A DNA stretch of 64,000 nucleotides from Noviherbaspirillum saxi (GCF_003591035.1 NZ_QYUO01000002.1:186001-250000); one strand, 5' to 3'; positions 7,875-17,901 are shown, counted from the first letter of the stretch. Notes: a model not told the origin generated them from the letters alone. Numbers and translations: made by a program.

Positions 7875-10800
7875 TCAGGATTGCGGCGTGCTCTTGTTAT
7901 CGGAATCCAGTAATCCCGCCATGGTCTTGTGCAATGTATCCAGTGATACCGGCTTGATCAGATGGGCGGAATAGCCCGACTCCAGCGCGCGCTCGGCATC
8001 CTGTACACGACCTAGGCCGCTCACCGCGATCGCTACTGTCGTTTTGTGCGCCGGATATTTGCGCACCTCTTCAATGAATGCAAAGCCATCCATGACCGGC
8101 ATCGCCAGATCGGAAATGATCAGATCGACGGTATTGTCTGCAAGGAACGCCAGTGCGTCAGCGGCATTGTAGGCAGCATTAACGGTTGCGCCATCGTATT
8201 CCAGCAAATATTTAAAGCTCTCTACCGCTTCCATATTGTCGTCGAGCAGTAGAATGCGCGCATTCTGAAAATGCTCTGCAACTTGCTCATCGGCTTCATC
8301 GCCTGTCGCCGTCGTGGCGTCACGCAAAGGAAGAAATACCCGGAAGCAGGTTCCCTTGCCTATGCCTTCCGATTCCGCCTCCATTCGTCCGCCATGCAAC
8401 TCAACAATCTGACGCGCCAGCGCAAGACCTATCCCCAAGCCGTTGTTGCCGCGACTGGTGCCGGGGTTCGCCTGCTTGAACATCTCGAATATATGGGGTA
8501 AAAATTCGGGATCGATGCCCTTGCCGTCATCCTGCACTTCCAGCAGCACTTCCCTGTCCAGTCGCTTCAGGCACACGTCGATGCGGCCATTCGGCGCGGT
8601 AAATTTGACCGCGTTGCCAACGATATTGAGCACCACCTGTTCGAGCCGCACACGATCGGCCTGCACTTCCAGCGGTGCGCCTTTTTCGCTGATGACGATG
8701 TGGCGCGCCAGCACACCAGGATCTTGCTTGCATACCGCAATGATGTCTCCCACCAGAGAACCGAAATCGACACGGGAAAGTGACAGTGCCAACTTGCCGG
8801 TCTGGACGCGTGAAAGGTCGAGCAGGTCTTCAATCACCTTGGATTGGTTGACGACCGCTGCACGAATACCGCTGACTGCCTTTACACCAAGCTGAGATTC
8901 CTGGACTTCCTGCAGCCGTGACAGCAACTCCACATTCATGTGAATCAGATTCAGGGGATTGCGCAACTCATGCGACATGATGGCAAGGAATTCATCCTTC
9001 AGCGCATTGGCCATTTCGGCAGTGGAGCGCCCGGCCTGTTCATTGGAAAGCTGGGTTTCGCGGCTGTTTTCCATCCTGATGCGTTCTGTCTGATCGCGTA
9101 CGATCTTCGCGTAGCCGTCGCGGCTTCCTTCATTCAGGGGCGCCATCACGCCGCTGGCAAAGAACCTGCTTCCGTTCTTGCGCACATTCCAGCGTTCGTT
9201 CTCTACGCGGCCTTCTTCCCTGGCCTTGCGCATTTCAAGCTCGGGCACGCCGGCCGCGCAATCTTCTGGCAGAAACACCATATCGCCGGAACGCCCTATC
9301 GCTTCCATTTCGGAAAAGCCGTAAATGCCCTCGGCACCCTTGCTCCAGCTCGTGATCAGGCCTTCCCTATCGAGTGTGATGATGGCATAGTCGGTCATAC
9401 ACTCGGCGACCAGACGCATGCGCTCTTCGCCGGCACGCAATCGCAGTTCCACATCGCGCCTGCTGGTAATGTCGAAAAATGTCATCACCGCGCCTTCGAT
9501 GCGATCTTCGGTAGTGCGATAAGGCAGATGGCGCACGATATAGTAGCGGCCGTCCGTACTGCGCACTTCGCGCTCGACGGCGTGCAAGGTGTCGAAGGTG
9601 ACCATCACATCTCCGGTCAATGCCGGATAGTCGAGCCGATGCGTGATATCCAGCAAGGGGCGCCCGATATCCGATGGAATCAGATTGAAGATATCCGACG
9701 CGCGCGGGGTGTAGCGCTTGATGCGCATGCCGCGGTCCATGAAGATGGTGGCGATGTCGGCGGATGCAATCAGATTGTTCAGATCGTCGTTGATCTTGCT
9801 GGTTTCCTCGACCTTGGACTTCAATTCGTAGTTGACCGTACTCAGTTCTTCGTTGACCGACTGCAGCTCTTCCTTGCTGGTTTCCAATTCCTCAGTCGCC
9901 GAGCGCAGCTCTTCGTTGATCGCCTGCAATTCCTCATTGGAAGCACGCAATTCTTCATTGGAAACTTCGGAATGTTCTATGGTTTCCTGCAACTGCTCTT
10001 TCGTTCGTTGCAGTTCTTCCTCAAGTCGAGCCAGCACGGTATCGCGCTTCTCGCCGGCCGTTTCTGACTCGTCGCTCATGGTCTGTTCTACTTCGTCGAA
10101 CAGCACCAGAACAAAATCCGCCGCGGCATCATCGTCATGGAAGGGACGGACGGTCATCTTGACGAAATAGGTACGGTCATTCCGGTTCAGCCTGACGCGG
10201 CGCGCTTCCACGCTCATTTCACTGCGTATGGCCTGAAACAAAGCGGTACGCAACTCGACTCTTAACTCCGGATGCACCAGCGACACGAGATTGCGCGAAG
10301 GCTCGCCTCCGATATGCCGGAGAAAACGGCCAGCGTGTTCGGACATGTAAACAATATCCGAGTCGTGATTCACGATGACGCTGGGTTGTGCATACTGGGC
10401 AAGCACGCGTTGATGAACTTCGGCAAATGAAAATTGCCGTTTGCCTACCGGTGGCGGCGCACCAATGTGTTGCTGCCGCATCGAAGTGTAACTGGTCAGC
10501 GTTGGCGGATACCGCCCGCGCGACAAGGCCCGGACCTGGTAGATGCGGTGCTTTTTATCAACCGCCGTAAAAAGATTGGATGCCAGGTCGGCCGACTCTG
10601 AACTGCCAAGAAACAGGAAGCCGCCGGGATTGAGCGAGAAATGGAACATCTCGAGGACGTGCGCCTGCATTTCCCGGTTCAGGTAGATCAGCAGATTGCG
10701 GCAGGAGATCAGGTCGAGTTTGGAAAACGGCGGATCGCGTAAGATATTGTGCGGGGCAAACAATACCCGGTCACGTATGGTTTTGCGGATGCGATAGCGC

Positions 10801-12017
10801 TCCTCTTCCTTGGTGAAATATTGCTGCAGCCGTTCCGGCGGCACATCCGCCATGATCGAGCCAGGATAAAGCGCAGCACGCGCGGTGCCTATCGCGCGTT
10901 CATCGATATCCGATGCAAACACATGGATTTGCGATGGCTTGTTCAATTGCGCAACCTGATCCGAAATCAGCATCGCGATCGAATACGCTTCCTCGCCCGA
11001 GGAACAGGCAGGCACCCAGGCGCGGATCTGCTCGTTGGACTGCTTGCCTGCGAGGATATCCGGCAGTACCTTGGTTTCGAGCGCGTCGAAGGCGTCCTTG
11101 TCGCGGAAGAAATTTGTCACCCCGATCAGCATGTCGCGCAACAATGCGCCATGTTCGTTGGGGTCAGCTTCCAGCAATTTTCCATATTCCGCCAGCGTGG
11201 CAGCGCCGCGAACTTGCAATCGGCGCTCGATACGGCGCAGGATGGTAGGACGCTTGTAATGCCGGAAGTCATGCCCGGTATGCACAAGCAGCAATTTGAT
11301 GATGTGTTGAAGCGCTTCTTCCGATTCGTTGCTTGACCGATCTTCCAGCAGTGAGTCGTTTTCTTTGCCCTCAAATGAGGGCAACTCGATTGCGCGCGCG
11401 TTCTTGCACAATTCAACCAGCTTCGCGGGTATCTCGCGGACCGGCAGAATGAAATCCGCGGTGCCCCCGGCGATTGCTGCGAGCGGCATGCCGTCATGCT
11501 GCGCCTCGTTCGGATGTTGCACCAAAATGATGCCGCCTTGTTCCTTGATACGCGTGATTCCGACCGCGCCATCAGATCCGCTACCTGACAGCACGATGGC
11601 AAATGCCTGCTCCCGATGCGCCTCGGCCAAGGTACGGAAGAACACATCGATGACGACCCGGGGCCCGGGCGAGGACGTAAACTCCGTCACCGTCAGGTAA
11701 CCATCCTTCATCGACAGATTGTGGTTTGGGGAAATCACATAGACATGATTGCGCTGGATCAGCGTAGTTTTCGTGACCTGGATCACCGGCATGGCGGTCA
11801 CACGCTGCAGCACTTCCGACGACGCACTTTCATGCATGGGAGACAGATGAAGGACGACGACGAACGCCATCCCGCTGTCCGCCGGCATTCCTTCAAAAAA
11901 TCGAATCGACGCTTCCAGGCCTCCTGCAGACGCCCCTATTCCCACGACCGGAAAGTCGAGGTTGCCGCGAACACTGGTTTTTTCGCTGGGTACGGCAGGA
12001 GAAAGCGGCTTGTTCAT
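7875..12017 (-). CDS. CheB-CheR-PAS hybrid histidine kinase
   Basis: A 1380-residue cytoplasmic signalling protein. Domains in order: CheB methylesterase (about 20-205; GASAGGLEASIRFF, VVVLHLSPMHES, SGSGSDGAVGI); CheR methyltransferase (about 230-490; RDMLIGVTNFFRD and AWVPACSSGEEAYSIAM, the SAM loop); a PAS-like region; a long coiled coil of repeated EEL units (about 655-725); two further PAS domains; HisKA with the phospho-histidine in IMSHELRNPLNLI; HATPase (NIVGNAVKFTAPNG, DDGKGIDPEFLPHIFEMF); and a C-terminal receiver with the phospho-acceptor Asp in LIISDLAMPVMDGF. ATG 12017 (MNKPLSP) gives a start close to the CheB domain; no strong Shine-Dalgarno is seen. No transmembrane segment is evident. 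The CheB-CheR-PAS fusion is a known architecture, and its target here is unknown. Confidence 0.92.
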   Translation of the reverse strand: MNKPLSPAVPSEKTSVRGNLDFPVVGIGASAGGLEASIRFFEGMPADSGMAFVVVLHLSPMHESASSEVLQRVTAMPVIQVTKTTLIQRNHVYVISPNHNLSMKDGYLTVTEFTSSPGPRVVIDVFFRTLAEAHREQAFAIVLSGSGSDGAVGITRIKEQGGIILVQHPNEAQHDGMPLAAIAGGTADFILPVREIPAKLVELCKNARAIELPSFEGKENDSLLEDRSSNESEEALQHIIKLLLVHTGHDFRHYKRPTILRRIERRLQVRGAATLAEYGKLLEADPNEHGALLRDMLIGVTNFFRDKDAFDALETKVLPDILAGKQSNEQIRAWVPACSSGEEAYSIAMLISDQVAQLNKPSQIHVFASDIDERAIGTARAALYPGSIMADVPPERLQQYFTKEEERYRIRKTIRDRVLFAPHNILRDPPFSKLDLISCRNLLIYLNREMQAHVLEMFHFSLNPGGFLFLGSSESADLASNLFTAVDKKHRIYQVRALSRGRYPPTLTSYTSMRQQHIGAPPPVGKRQFSFAEVHQRVLAQYAQPSVIVNHDSDIVYMSEHAGRFLRHIGGEPSRNLVSLVHPELRVELRTALFQAIRSEMSVEARRVRLNRNDRTYFVKMTVRPFHDDDAAADFVLVLFDEVEQTMSDESETAGEKRDTVLARLEEELQRTKEQLQETIEHSEVSNEELRASNEELQAINEELRSATEELETSKEELQSVNEELSTVNYELKSKVEETSKINDDLNNLIASADIATIFMDRGMRIKRYTPRASDIFNLIPSDIGRPLLDITHRLDYPALTGDVMVTFDTLHAVEREVRSTDGRYYIVRHLPYRTTEDRIEGAVMTFFDITSRRDVELRLRAGEERMRLVAECMTDYAIITLDREGLITSWSKGAEGIYGFSEMEAIGRSGDMVFLPEDCAAGVPELEMRKAREEGRVENERWNVRKNGSRFFASGVMAPLNEGSRDGYAKIVRDQTERIRMENSRETQLSNEQAGRSTAEMANALKDEFLAIMSHELRNPLNLIHMNVELLSRLQEVQESQLGVKAVSGIRAAVVNQSKVIEDLLDLSRVQTGKLALSLSRVDFGSLVGDIIAVCKQDPGVLARHIVISEKGAPLEVQADRVRLEQVVLNIVGNAVKFTAPNGRIDVCLKRLDREVLLEVQDDGKGIDPEFLPHIFEMFKQANPGTSRGNNGLGIGLALARQIVELHGGRMEAESEGIGKGTCFRVFLPLRDATTATGDEADEQVAEHFQNARILLLDDNMEAVESFKYLLEYDGATVNAAYNAADALAFLADNTVDLIISDLAMPVMDGFAFIEEVRKYPAHKTTVAIAVSGLGRVQDAERALESGYSAHLIKPVSLDTLHKTMAGLLDSDNKSTPQS

Positions 12018-12366
12018 TTGTGGACAGGTTTTTGCGGGTTGCCTAAATTTTAGACTATCTATGGCCCACCGGAACAAAAATACAAGCTGGCGTATGTCCG
12101 GCTTAAGCTTATGTTCGAATTATTTTGTGAATGCGATGCGACGGCATAGGCATTCCCGCTACAGTTTCGCAACGACAAGGTAAGCCGGTTAGGGCGCGGA
12201 AAGACGACCGTGATCCGCGGTGCCACTTCGCCGATTGCGCATGACGCAGGATTCATTCCATGAGCGTCCTTCTGTGGCCGATGACGCTTCGATCCTCCAG
12301 CGCAAGACCAGTTTATCAGCACCATACGTCTTCAATATGGTCTCAGCCGGTTAGGGTGAAAAGGCT
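12018..12366. other. Intergenic with a 12-bp direct repeat
   Basis: About 350 bp without a credible gene. AGCCGGTTAGGG occurs at 12183-12194 and again at 12345-12356 in direct orientation. No inverted partner or transposase is present, so its meaning is unclear. Confidence 0.4.
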
Positions 12367-13113
12367 CTACGCGCGCGTGCCTTGCCATATCAACTGCAGT
12401 CCGGTCAACAGCAAGCCGGCCTGCGCGATACGAAAGAACCACACCTCGTTGACCATGCGCTGCAGCCGGAAACCCAGAAAGACACCCAAGGGCACCAGCG
12501 GCGTCAGCACCAGGCTCGATGAAAGATTCGACGCCGACAACTGCCCGAGCAGCGCGTACGGAACCAGCTTGACCAGATTCGTGATAAAGAAAAACATATT
12601 GTTCGTTGCGATATAAGTGACTTTCTCTAAACGCAACGGCAATAGATACATCATGACTGGCGGCGCTCCTGCATGTGCGACAAAACTGGTAAAGCCCGCC
12701 AGGCCGGACAGACAGGTTCCGCGCAAGAATGACAGCGATGTCGTTGCGCGCGTCAGCGCTGGCAGCACCAGGCGGCTGACGACAAACAGCACCGAGATCA
12801 CACCGATCAGCAAACGGATCGCATCCTCGCTGAAGGTACCGAAGCTCAGGGCTCCGATCAGGATGCCCAGCAGCGAACCGGGAATCAGCGTTCGCAGGAT
12901 TGCGCGGTCCCAGCGTCCATAGTAGGCGCGCAGGCCGACGATATCCGTGAGAACCAATATCGGCAGCATGATCCCTGCTGCCTGGCGCGGTGCGATCGCG
13001 AGCGACATCAACGGCACGGCGATGCCGCCGAGTGCGCTGAATCCGCTCTTGGAGACGCCGGTTAGCAGAATGGCAGGGATTGCTAGGGCGTAGAAGATCA
13101 GGTCGGTTGACAT
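12367..13113 (-). CDS. TauE/SafE-family sulfite/organosulfonate exporter
   Basis: A 248-residue polytopic inner-membrane protein of the TauE/SafE (DUF81) family. Repeated hydrophobic segments give about 7-8 predicted helices, and the family signature GVSKSGFSALGGIAVPL lies near the N-terminus with a matching second half (SGLAGFTSFVAHAGAPPVMMYLLPL). Characterised relatives move sulfite, sulfoacetate or other small anions; the substrate here cannot be read from the sequence. It begins at ATG 13113 and ends within a 12-bp repeat-containing spacer. It stands alone, with no sulfur genes nearby. Confidence 0.88.
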   Translation of the reverse strand: MSTDLIFYALAIPAILLTGVSKSGFSALGGIAVPLMSLAIAPRQAAGIMLPILVLTDIVGLRAYYGRWDRAILRTLIPGSLLGILIGALSFGTFSEDAIRLLIGVISVLFVVSRLVLPALTRATTSLSFLRGTCLSGLAGFTSFVAHAGAPPVMMYLLPLRLEKVTYIATNNMFFFITNLVKLVPYALLGQLSASNLSSSLVLTPLVPLGVFLGFRLQRMVNEVWFFRIAQAGLLLTGLQLIWQGTRA

Positions 13114-13452
13114 GGCAGGTAACGATCTTGTTGGCTAATGTCGAGTTTGTCTACGCGATTAAGAGATCGTGCAGACAAGACGCGCCTTGATTAAGGCTGC
13201 ACGAATGGAAGCCTCTATGATACGCGGTCGCCGAGGGTGACGCGCCGAGGCAAGGTTTCGCCATGGATGATAGGGATGCTTTGGTCGACTTTTCGAATTC
13301 GAAAGCATCTCTGATGTGCCCTCCAGTAAAGAGTGCCAGTCAGGGTCTAGTTTCCAAGAGTTGCCAAAAACTGGCTTTATCTTGGGTTCGTCAGTCGTTT
13401 GTCAGGTTCGGCGCGCAGCCTCAGAGCACACAACAACCATTCGGAGACAAGT

Positions 13453-13629
13453 ATGACAATTGCACAACCCTTGACCATGCCTATCAAAACGTGGGCGACT
13501 ATGAATAATGGCTCAAGAGCTATCTTCCTTGGCAAGCTCGCTATCATGCTATGCAGCTTCGGTTTTATCTTTGGCGACGTCCTGGTCGAGGGTATGGTCT
13601 ATGACAAACTGCCCGATGCCGGCAGATGA
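13453..13629 (+). CDS. Possible 58-aa membrane peptide
   Basis: A 58-codon ORF starting at an ATG with GGAG 5 nt upstream. It has one hydrophobic stretch (IFLGKLAIMLCSFGFIFGDVLVEG, about residues 23-46) that could span the membrane once. There is no known family. It is convergent with the Rieske reductase gene, ending 20 bp before its stop. The ribosome binding site and single clean hydrophobic segment favour a real gene, but conservation would be needed to be sure. Confidence 0.4.
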   Translation: MTIAQPLTMPIKTWATMNNGSRAIFLGKLAIMLCSFGFIFGDVLVEGMVYDKLPDAGR

Positions 13630-13649
13630 CCCATTTTATCGATAGCTTT

Positions 13650-14606
13650 CTAGAGATCCAATACCAGTTCAGCTGTCTTGGCACGTGAACAGCAGGGCGT
13701 AAACTGGTCATTTTTATCACGCTCCTCATCGGTGAAATACATGTCCCGATGATCCGGCGTCCCGCATAGGACCCGTGTAATGCAGGTGCCACACACACCT
13801 TGCTCACATGAGACCGGAATGTCGATTCCGTTTTCCTCTAAGACCTGCACTACGGTGCGGCTTGGGGGAACCGTGTAGTAATCGCCAGTACTTGCGACCT
13901 GAATACGGAATGCCTGATCACCTAAGGTATCTACCGGCGCTGCGCCGAAACACTCCAAATGCACGTTCTCTTCAGCCCAGTGCATCGCTTTTGCCGTACC
14001 GACTACATATTCAATAAATCCCCCGGGGCCACAGACATAGATATGTGTATCTGGCTCTGGCGTCCGAAGCAACGCCTGCAATTGGAGTTTCTGAGTGTCG
14101 TCGCCCGTATCAAAATGAAAATGTACCCTGTCTGAAAAGGAAGATGACTTAATTCGTTTTAAGAATGCAGTCCGTTCAATAGAACGGGTGCAATAATGCA
14201 TCTCAAAGTCTGCGCTTATTAGCGCTAAGCGCTCTGCCATGCAAAGAATGGGGGTGACTCCAATGCCGCCCGCAAAGAGAAGTGTCTTTCTGGCCGTAAC
14301 CAGTGGGAAGTGGTTCTTGGGCTCGCTGATCTTAAGCGTGTCACCTTCGGCCACCTTGTCATGCAATGCACTCGATCCTCCGCGAGAACCAGGGTCTCGA
14401 AGCACGCCGATCAGATAATGGTGCGTCAAGCTGGCATCATTGCAAAGGGAATATTGTCTTGTGACTGAGTCATTTACGTGTACGTCAATATGCGCTCCCG
14501 CACTGAAGGGTGGAAGTGACTTGCCGTCTGTGCTGGCGAGCTCGAAACAGAAGATATCTTCTGCCTCCCTGATTTTTTGTACTACCTTCACTTCAATGCT
14601 GCTCAT
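13650..14606 (-). CDS. Rieske oxygenase ferredoxin reductase (VanB/PDR type)
   Basis: A 318-residue iron-sulfur flavoprotein of the phthalate dioxygenase reductase/VanB class. Domains: an FMN-binding beta barrel (RQYSLCN, about residues 55-61), an NAD-binding domain (GGIGVTPILCMAERL near 113-127 and IYVCGPGGFIEYV near 190), and a C-terminal plant-type [2Fe-2S] domain with CEQGVCGTC (Cys ligands) and a distal cysteine in TPCCSRA. It passes electrons from NADH to a Rieske oxygenase in the cytoplasm. The partner oxygenase is the next gene upstream on the same strand, 86 bp away, so this is a two-component system. Confidence 0.92.
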   Translation of the reverse strand: MSSIEVKVVQKIREAEDIFCFELASTDGKSLPPFSAGAHIDVHVNDSVTRQYSLCNDASLTHHYLIGVLRDPGSRGGSSALHDKVAEGDTLKISEPKNHFPLVTARKTLLFAGGIGVTPILCMAERLALISADFEMHYCTRSIERTAFLKRIKSSSFSDRVHFHFDTGDDTQKLQLQALLRTPEPDTHIYVCGPGGFIEYVVGTAKAMHWAEENVHLECFGAAPVDTLGDQAFRIQVASTGDYYTVPPSRTVVQVLEENGIDIPVSCEQGVCGTCITRVLCGTPDHRDMYFTDEERDKNDQFTPCCSRAKTAELVLDL

Positions 14607-14692
14607 AATTTGAGTGCCTCTTCCATGCAGGATCTACGGTTTACCCGCAAAGCCACATTTCCTTACTAATCTGCCAAATGGGCGCAATTCGA

Positions 14693-15733
14693 TCATGCAG
14701 CCTGATTAAGCTGCCCTTCTTCTTTCAATAGCCGGTCCACCGTTCGGCGCATATGTACCCGTGTACGATCAGAAATAGTGTCCACCAACATGGACTCGCC
14801 CAGCTCGGTCATCCGCTGCTGCTGCGCTTCCACTATTTCTTTATCTTCCATGAATGCCTTGCCAATTTCCTGGTAAAGAAGTTCAGTGGCTTCCGGCTCA
14901 TCCTGGCGGTAGCCGTTTGCGGTCGACCAGAAATAGAGCGTAGTAGTCTCCGTTTCCGGTGTCAGTCCATGGTAAAGGCGTAGCGAAAATCCTGGCTGGT
15001 CGCGGTTTTCCCGGGCGCCCTTACCAGCATCAATTGCCCCACTCCACTGGATAATCGATGTTGGCGCGATATATTCGAACTCCTGCCAGCGATCGACATT
15101 CCCTTTAAATGGAACAGCTTTGGCGTAGGTTGGCGGAGGCACGGAATTTGGCATCCAGCGGGTGAACTTGAGCCCGGTATCTGTCGGGATCGTTTCCATC
15201 TCGGCTTTCACATGCGTCATAGGGCTACCGCCGATGGTTTTTCCGTGGATATAGCCAATGTGCGTCAAGTCCATGAGGTTATCAACCAGCAGCATGTAAT
15301 TGCACTTGACGTGATAAAGCCCGTGTTTATGAGGCCACTTCTTGTAATCATTATGGTATGGATAATCAATGATCTTCGATGTGTCGGCTTTTTCCGCTTC
15401 TCCCATCCATATCCACAAAAACTCATCTTTCTCGACTAAGAGATAGTTGCGTACCCGCGCCTTCTGTGGAATCTTATCCTGGCCAGGAACAGACACGCAT
15501 TGCCCTGAGCAGTCAAAGGTCAGTCCATGGTAACCGCACTGCAGACCCTCTTCTGTGACCTGGCCTAATGACAATGGGACTGCACGATGGCAGCAACGGT
15601 CGACAAGCGCCGCTGCCTTACCCGTCTTGTCGCGAAACAGTACTATGGGTTCATTGAGAATACGCCGTGCAAGTGGTTTCCCGGTGACTTCATTTGCCCA
15701 GGCGGCGATATACCATGCGTTACGAATAAACAT
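14693..15733 (-). CDS. Aromatic Rieske oxygenase, VanA-like
   Basis: A 346-residue terminal oxygenase. The N-terminal Rieske domain has CCHRAVPLSLG followed by LQCGYHGL, giving the C-x-H and C-x2-H ligand pairs near residues 47-49 and 66-69. The C-terminal catalytic domain carries the mononuclear iron ligands in LVDNLMDLTHIGYIHG and a later acidic residue. The length and single-subunit layout match vanillate O-demethylase/phthalate-4,5-dioxygenase-like monooxygenases, which demethylate or hydroxylate aromatic acids. The true substrate is unknown. An ATG start with GGGAG upstream is used. It is co-directional with its reductase, an alpha/beta hydrolase and a solute-binding protein. Confidence 0.9.
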   Translation of the reverse strand: MFIRNAWYIAAWANEVTGKPLARRILNEPIVLFRDKTGKAAALVDRCCHRAVPLSLGQVTEEGLQCGYHGLTFDCSGQCVSVPGQDKIPQKARVRNYLLVEKDEFLWIWMGEAEKADTSKIIDYPYHNDYKKWPHKHGLYHVKCNYMLLVDNLMDLTHIGYIHGKTIGGSPMTHVKAEMETIPTDTGLKFTRWMPNSVPPPTYAKAVPFKGNVDRWQEFEYIAPTSIIQWSGAIDAGKGARENRDQPGFSLRLYHGLTPETETTTLYFWSTANGYRQDEPEATELLYQEIGKAFMEDKEIVEAQQQRMTELGESMLVDTISDRTRVHMRRTVDRLLKEEGQLNQAA

Positions 15734-15751
15734 GATGTCTCCCCTACTTTC

Positions 15752-16552
15752 TTAAAGGGAGCTCGTTGCTGACGAGTTCAGCAGGAAGCTCCTAACTGCG
15801 TTTCCCAGCCGTGTCGGCTGCTCGACATTCGACAAATGTCCACCAGGCAGCTCCGTGTAAATTGCTCGAGGAATTGCGTTGGCGATGTAACGCGCGTCGG
15901 CAGGCGGTGTTGCAGCATCGGCTGTCCCAGCCACAACTATCGTAGGGGCAGTAATCGATTTAATGGACTCTCGCTGATCCATGTCACGAATGGCGGCGCA
16001 GGAACCGATGTAACCATTCACCGGCGAACTATGGGCCATATTGAGCACCCGCTCCGTTCCTTCCTTGTTTTGAGCGACAAACTCTGGAGATAACCAGCGC
16101 TCGAGCACGGCAGTGCGAATAGCCGACATCCCTTTTCCGCGCACGGCTTCCGCACGAGCGTCCCAAGACTCTGGTGGCCCGATCTGCGCTGCGGTATTGC
16201 ACAGCACGAGCTTGTCAATACGTTCAGGATGTTTGGTGGCTAGACGCATACCCACCATCGCCCCAAGGGAAAGGCCGCACAAATGGACCCGGCGCAAACT
16301 TAAGCTGTCGAGTAGACTTAACAAGTCATTTCCCAGCATGTCGATTGAATAAGGTCCATCAGTCACTGTTGATTTGCCTTGCCCGCGAGCGTCGTAGCGC
16401 AGGACACCAAAGGAGTTCTGCAAGGCAGGCACCACGGCGTCCCAGACCGTGAGATCGGTGGCAATCGAATTAATAAAGACCAGTACAGGCGCTGCCTGGG
16501 GACCATCCAGTCGATAATGGAGGTCAATATCATTGACGCGGATCGTTGGCAC
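15752..16552 (-). CDS. Alpha/beta hydrolase, enol-lactonase-like
   Basis: A 266-residue alpha/beta-hydrolase similar to 3-oxoadipate enol-lactonase (PcaD). Visible: an oxyanion-side strand VLVFINSIATDLTVWD, the YDARGQGKS loop, the nucleophile elbow GLSLGAMVGM, the acid in VVAGTADAATPP, and the catalytic histidine in GGHLSNVEQP. The start is GTG at 16552, with AGGAG 7 nt upstream and the conserved first strand PTIRVNDIDLHY immediately following; the longer frame to 16618 is rejected. Its position 19 bp upstream of the Rieske oxygenase indicates co-transcription and a role in ring-product or ester/lactone hydrolysis in the same pathway. Confidence 0.85.
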   Translation of the reverse strand: MPTIRVNDIDLHYRLDGPQAAPVLVFINSIATDLTVWDAVVPALQNSFGVLRYDARGQGKSTVTDGPYSIDMLGNDLLSLLDSLSLRRVHLCGLSLGAMVGMRLATKHPERIDKLVLCNTAAQIGPPESWDARAEAVRGKGMSAIRTAVLERWLSPEFVAQNKEGTERVLNMAHSSPVNGYIGSCAAIRDMDQRESIKSITAPTIVVAGTADAATPPADARYIANAIPRAIYTELPGGHLSNVEQPTRLGNAVRSFLLNSSATSSL

Positions 16553-16654
16553 AGAGGTACTCCTAGATAATGACGTTGCGAGACTGGGGCGGCACGTCAA
16601 ACTTATTGCCGGACGCACCGCTCTTCCCGCAATTTGGAAGGTGATATTTGGTTC

Positions 16655-17848
16655 TTACTTGGCCGCTTCTTTGCCGGGATCTTTTGCATTCTTGTAGCCG
16701 TCGAATTCGACATTGGCCATCTTGCCGTTTAATTTGTCGACTTTGCGAACATAAACGGTTTGCACCGGGTCGCGCGTCTCGGCATCGATGGTCAACGGAC
16801 CACGCGGGCTGTCGATCTGAAGGCCCTTCAGTACTGCCATAGCCCGGTCGCCATCGATCATCCCGCTCAACTTGCTAGCGACGGCATAGATTGCCGCCAT
16901 GCCGTCATAAGCCGACACCGCCATGAAGTCGGGCACCATGCCTGACTTATCAATATCGAGGTAAGTCGACACAAATTCTTTGTTCTTCGCGCTATCGTGC
17001 GTCATGGAATAAAAGCCGGTGGTGACCGCACTCATGGCCGATTCCCCAATCAGAGACAGTTCCCGATCGTCGGCCCAACCTTCGGTTGAGAGGACCCGGA
17101 TTCCGCTTTGCTTCAAGCCTCGCTCACCATAGGCCTTCATGAACGAAATCATTGGCTCTCCCGCAGCAAGGAATACGAACACCGCGTCGGGTTTAGCATC
17201 CTTTACTTTTTGCAGATAAGGCGAAAAGTCACGGGCAGACAACGGGACACGTATGACACCGCTCACCTTTCCCCCCGCCGTCTCAAAACCTTTCTTGAAA
17301 TATGTCTCCGCGTCGATGCCGGGACCATATTCCGAAACCACGGTGACGACATTCTTTATTGCATTTTTTGCTGCCCAGTCGCCCATTGGCATCGATACCT
17401 GCGGCGTCGTGAACGAGACGCGTGCAATATATGGCGAGCGCGTACTGATGGTGGAGGCCGCCGCGTTCATAACGATCATCGGTGTTTTGGAAGCGGTAGC
17501 GACCGGTGCAGCTGCAAGAGCATTTGGTGTAAATCCAAAGCCCGCGAGAAAATGAACCTTGTGGTTAGTTACAAGCTCTTGCGCAAGCCGCTTGGCTACT
17601 TCCGGAACTGGGCCGGTACTATCACGAATAATGAGTTCAACCTTCTTACCCGCCACCTTGTCACCGTTGATTTTCATAAACGACTGGATGCCGTTTTCCA
17701 TCTGCTTGCCATAGCTTGCGAATGGCCCAGATTTTTCAAGGATAAGTCCCACGCGTATGGTGTCCTCTTGTGCGATCACTTGGGGCGAAAAAAGAAATGT
17801 CATGCCGGCCGAAGCCAATAGCAGAGCAAATCGACGGCGGGTTTTCAT
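16655..17848 (-). CDS. ABC transporter substrate-binding protein, LivK type
   Basis: A 397-residue periplasmic binding protein (type 1 fold, Peripla_BP_6). The signal peptide is MKTRRRFALLLASAGMTFLFSPQVIAQ; the mature start EDTIRVGLILEKSGPFASYGKQ is the typical first strand and ligand loop. Such proteins bind branched-chain amino acids, amides or aromatic acids for ABC import. No permease or ATPase genes are adjacent, so it either uses a transporter encoded elsewhere or is an orphan. It is the first gene of the minus-strand aromatic module and is divergent from the LysR regulator, so a ligand related to the Rieske substrate is likely (inference). Confidence 0.9.
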   Translation of the reverse strand: MKTRRRFALLLASAGMTFLFSPQVIAQEDTIRVGLILEKSGPFASYGKQMENGIQSFMKINGDKVAGKKVELIIRDSTGPVPEVAKRLAQELVTNHKVHFLAGFGFTPNALAAAPVATASKTPMIVMNAAASTISTRSPYIARVSFTTPQVSMPMGDWAAKNAIKNVVTVVSEYGPGIDAETYFKKGFETAGGKVSGVIRVPLSARDFSPYLQKVKDAKPDAVFVFLAAGEPMISFMKAYGERGLKQSGIRVLSTEGWADDRELSLIGESAMSAVTTGFYSMTHDSAKNKEFVSTYLDIDKSGMVPDFMAVSAYDGMAAIYAVASKLSGMIDGDRAMAVLKGLQIDSPRGPLTIDAETRDPVQTVYVRKVDKLNGKMANVEFDGYKNAKDPGKEAAK

Positions 17849-17901
17849 GTTGTCTCCTGTAAATCAAGCTTGATGGAAGCTAGTACATTTAATTTTTTCG
17901 G

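Noticed and set aside
12183..12356. 12-bp repeat AGCCGGTTAGGG as ends of an insertion
   Set aside because: Direct, only two copies, no inverted ends, no transposase; may be chance or a regulatory pair.
13399..13508. Longer upstream starts for the 13453 ORF
   Set aside because: The GGAG plus ATG at 13453 is the only start with a ribosome site; earlier codons look non-coding.
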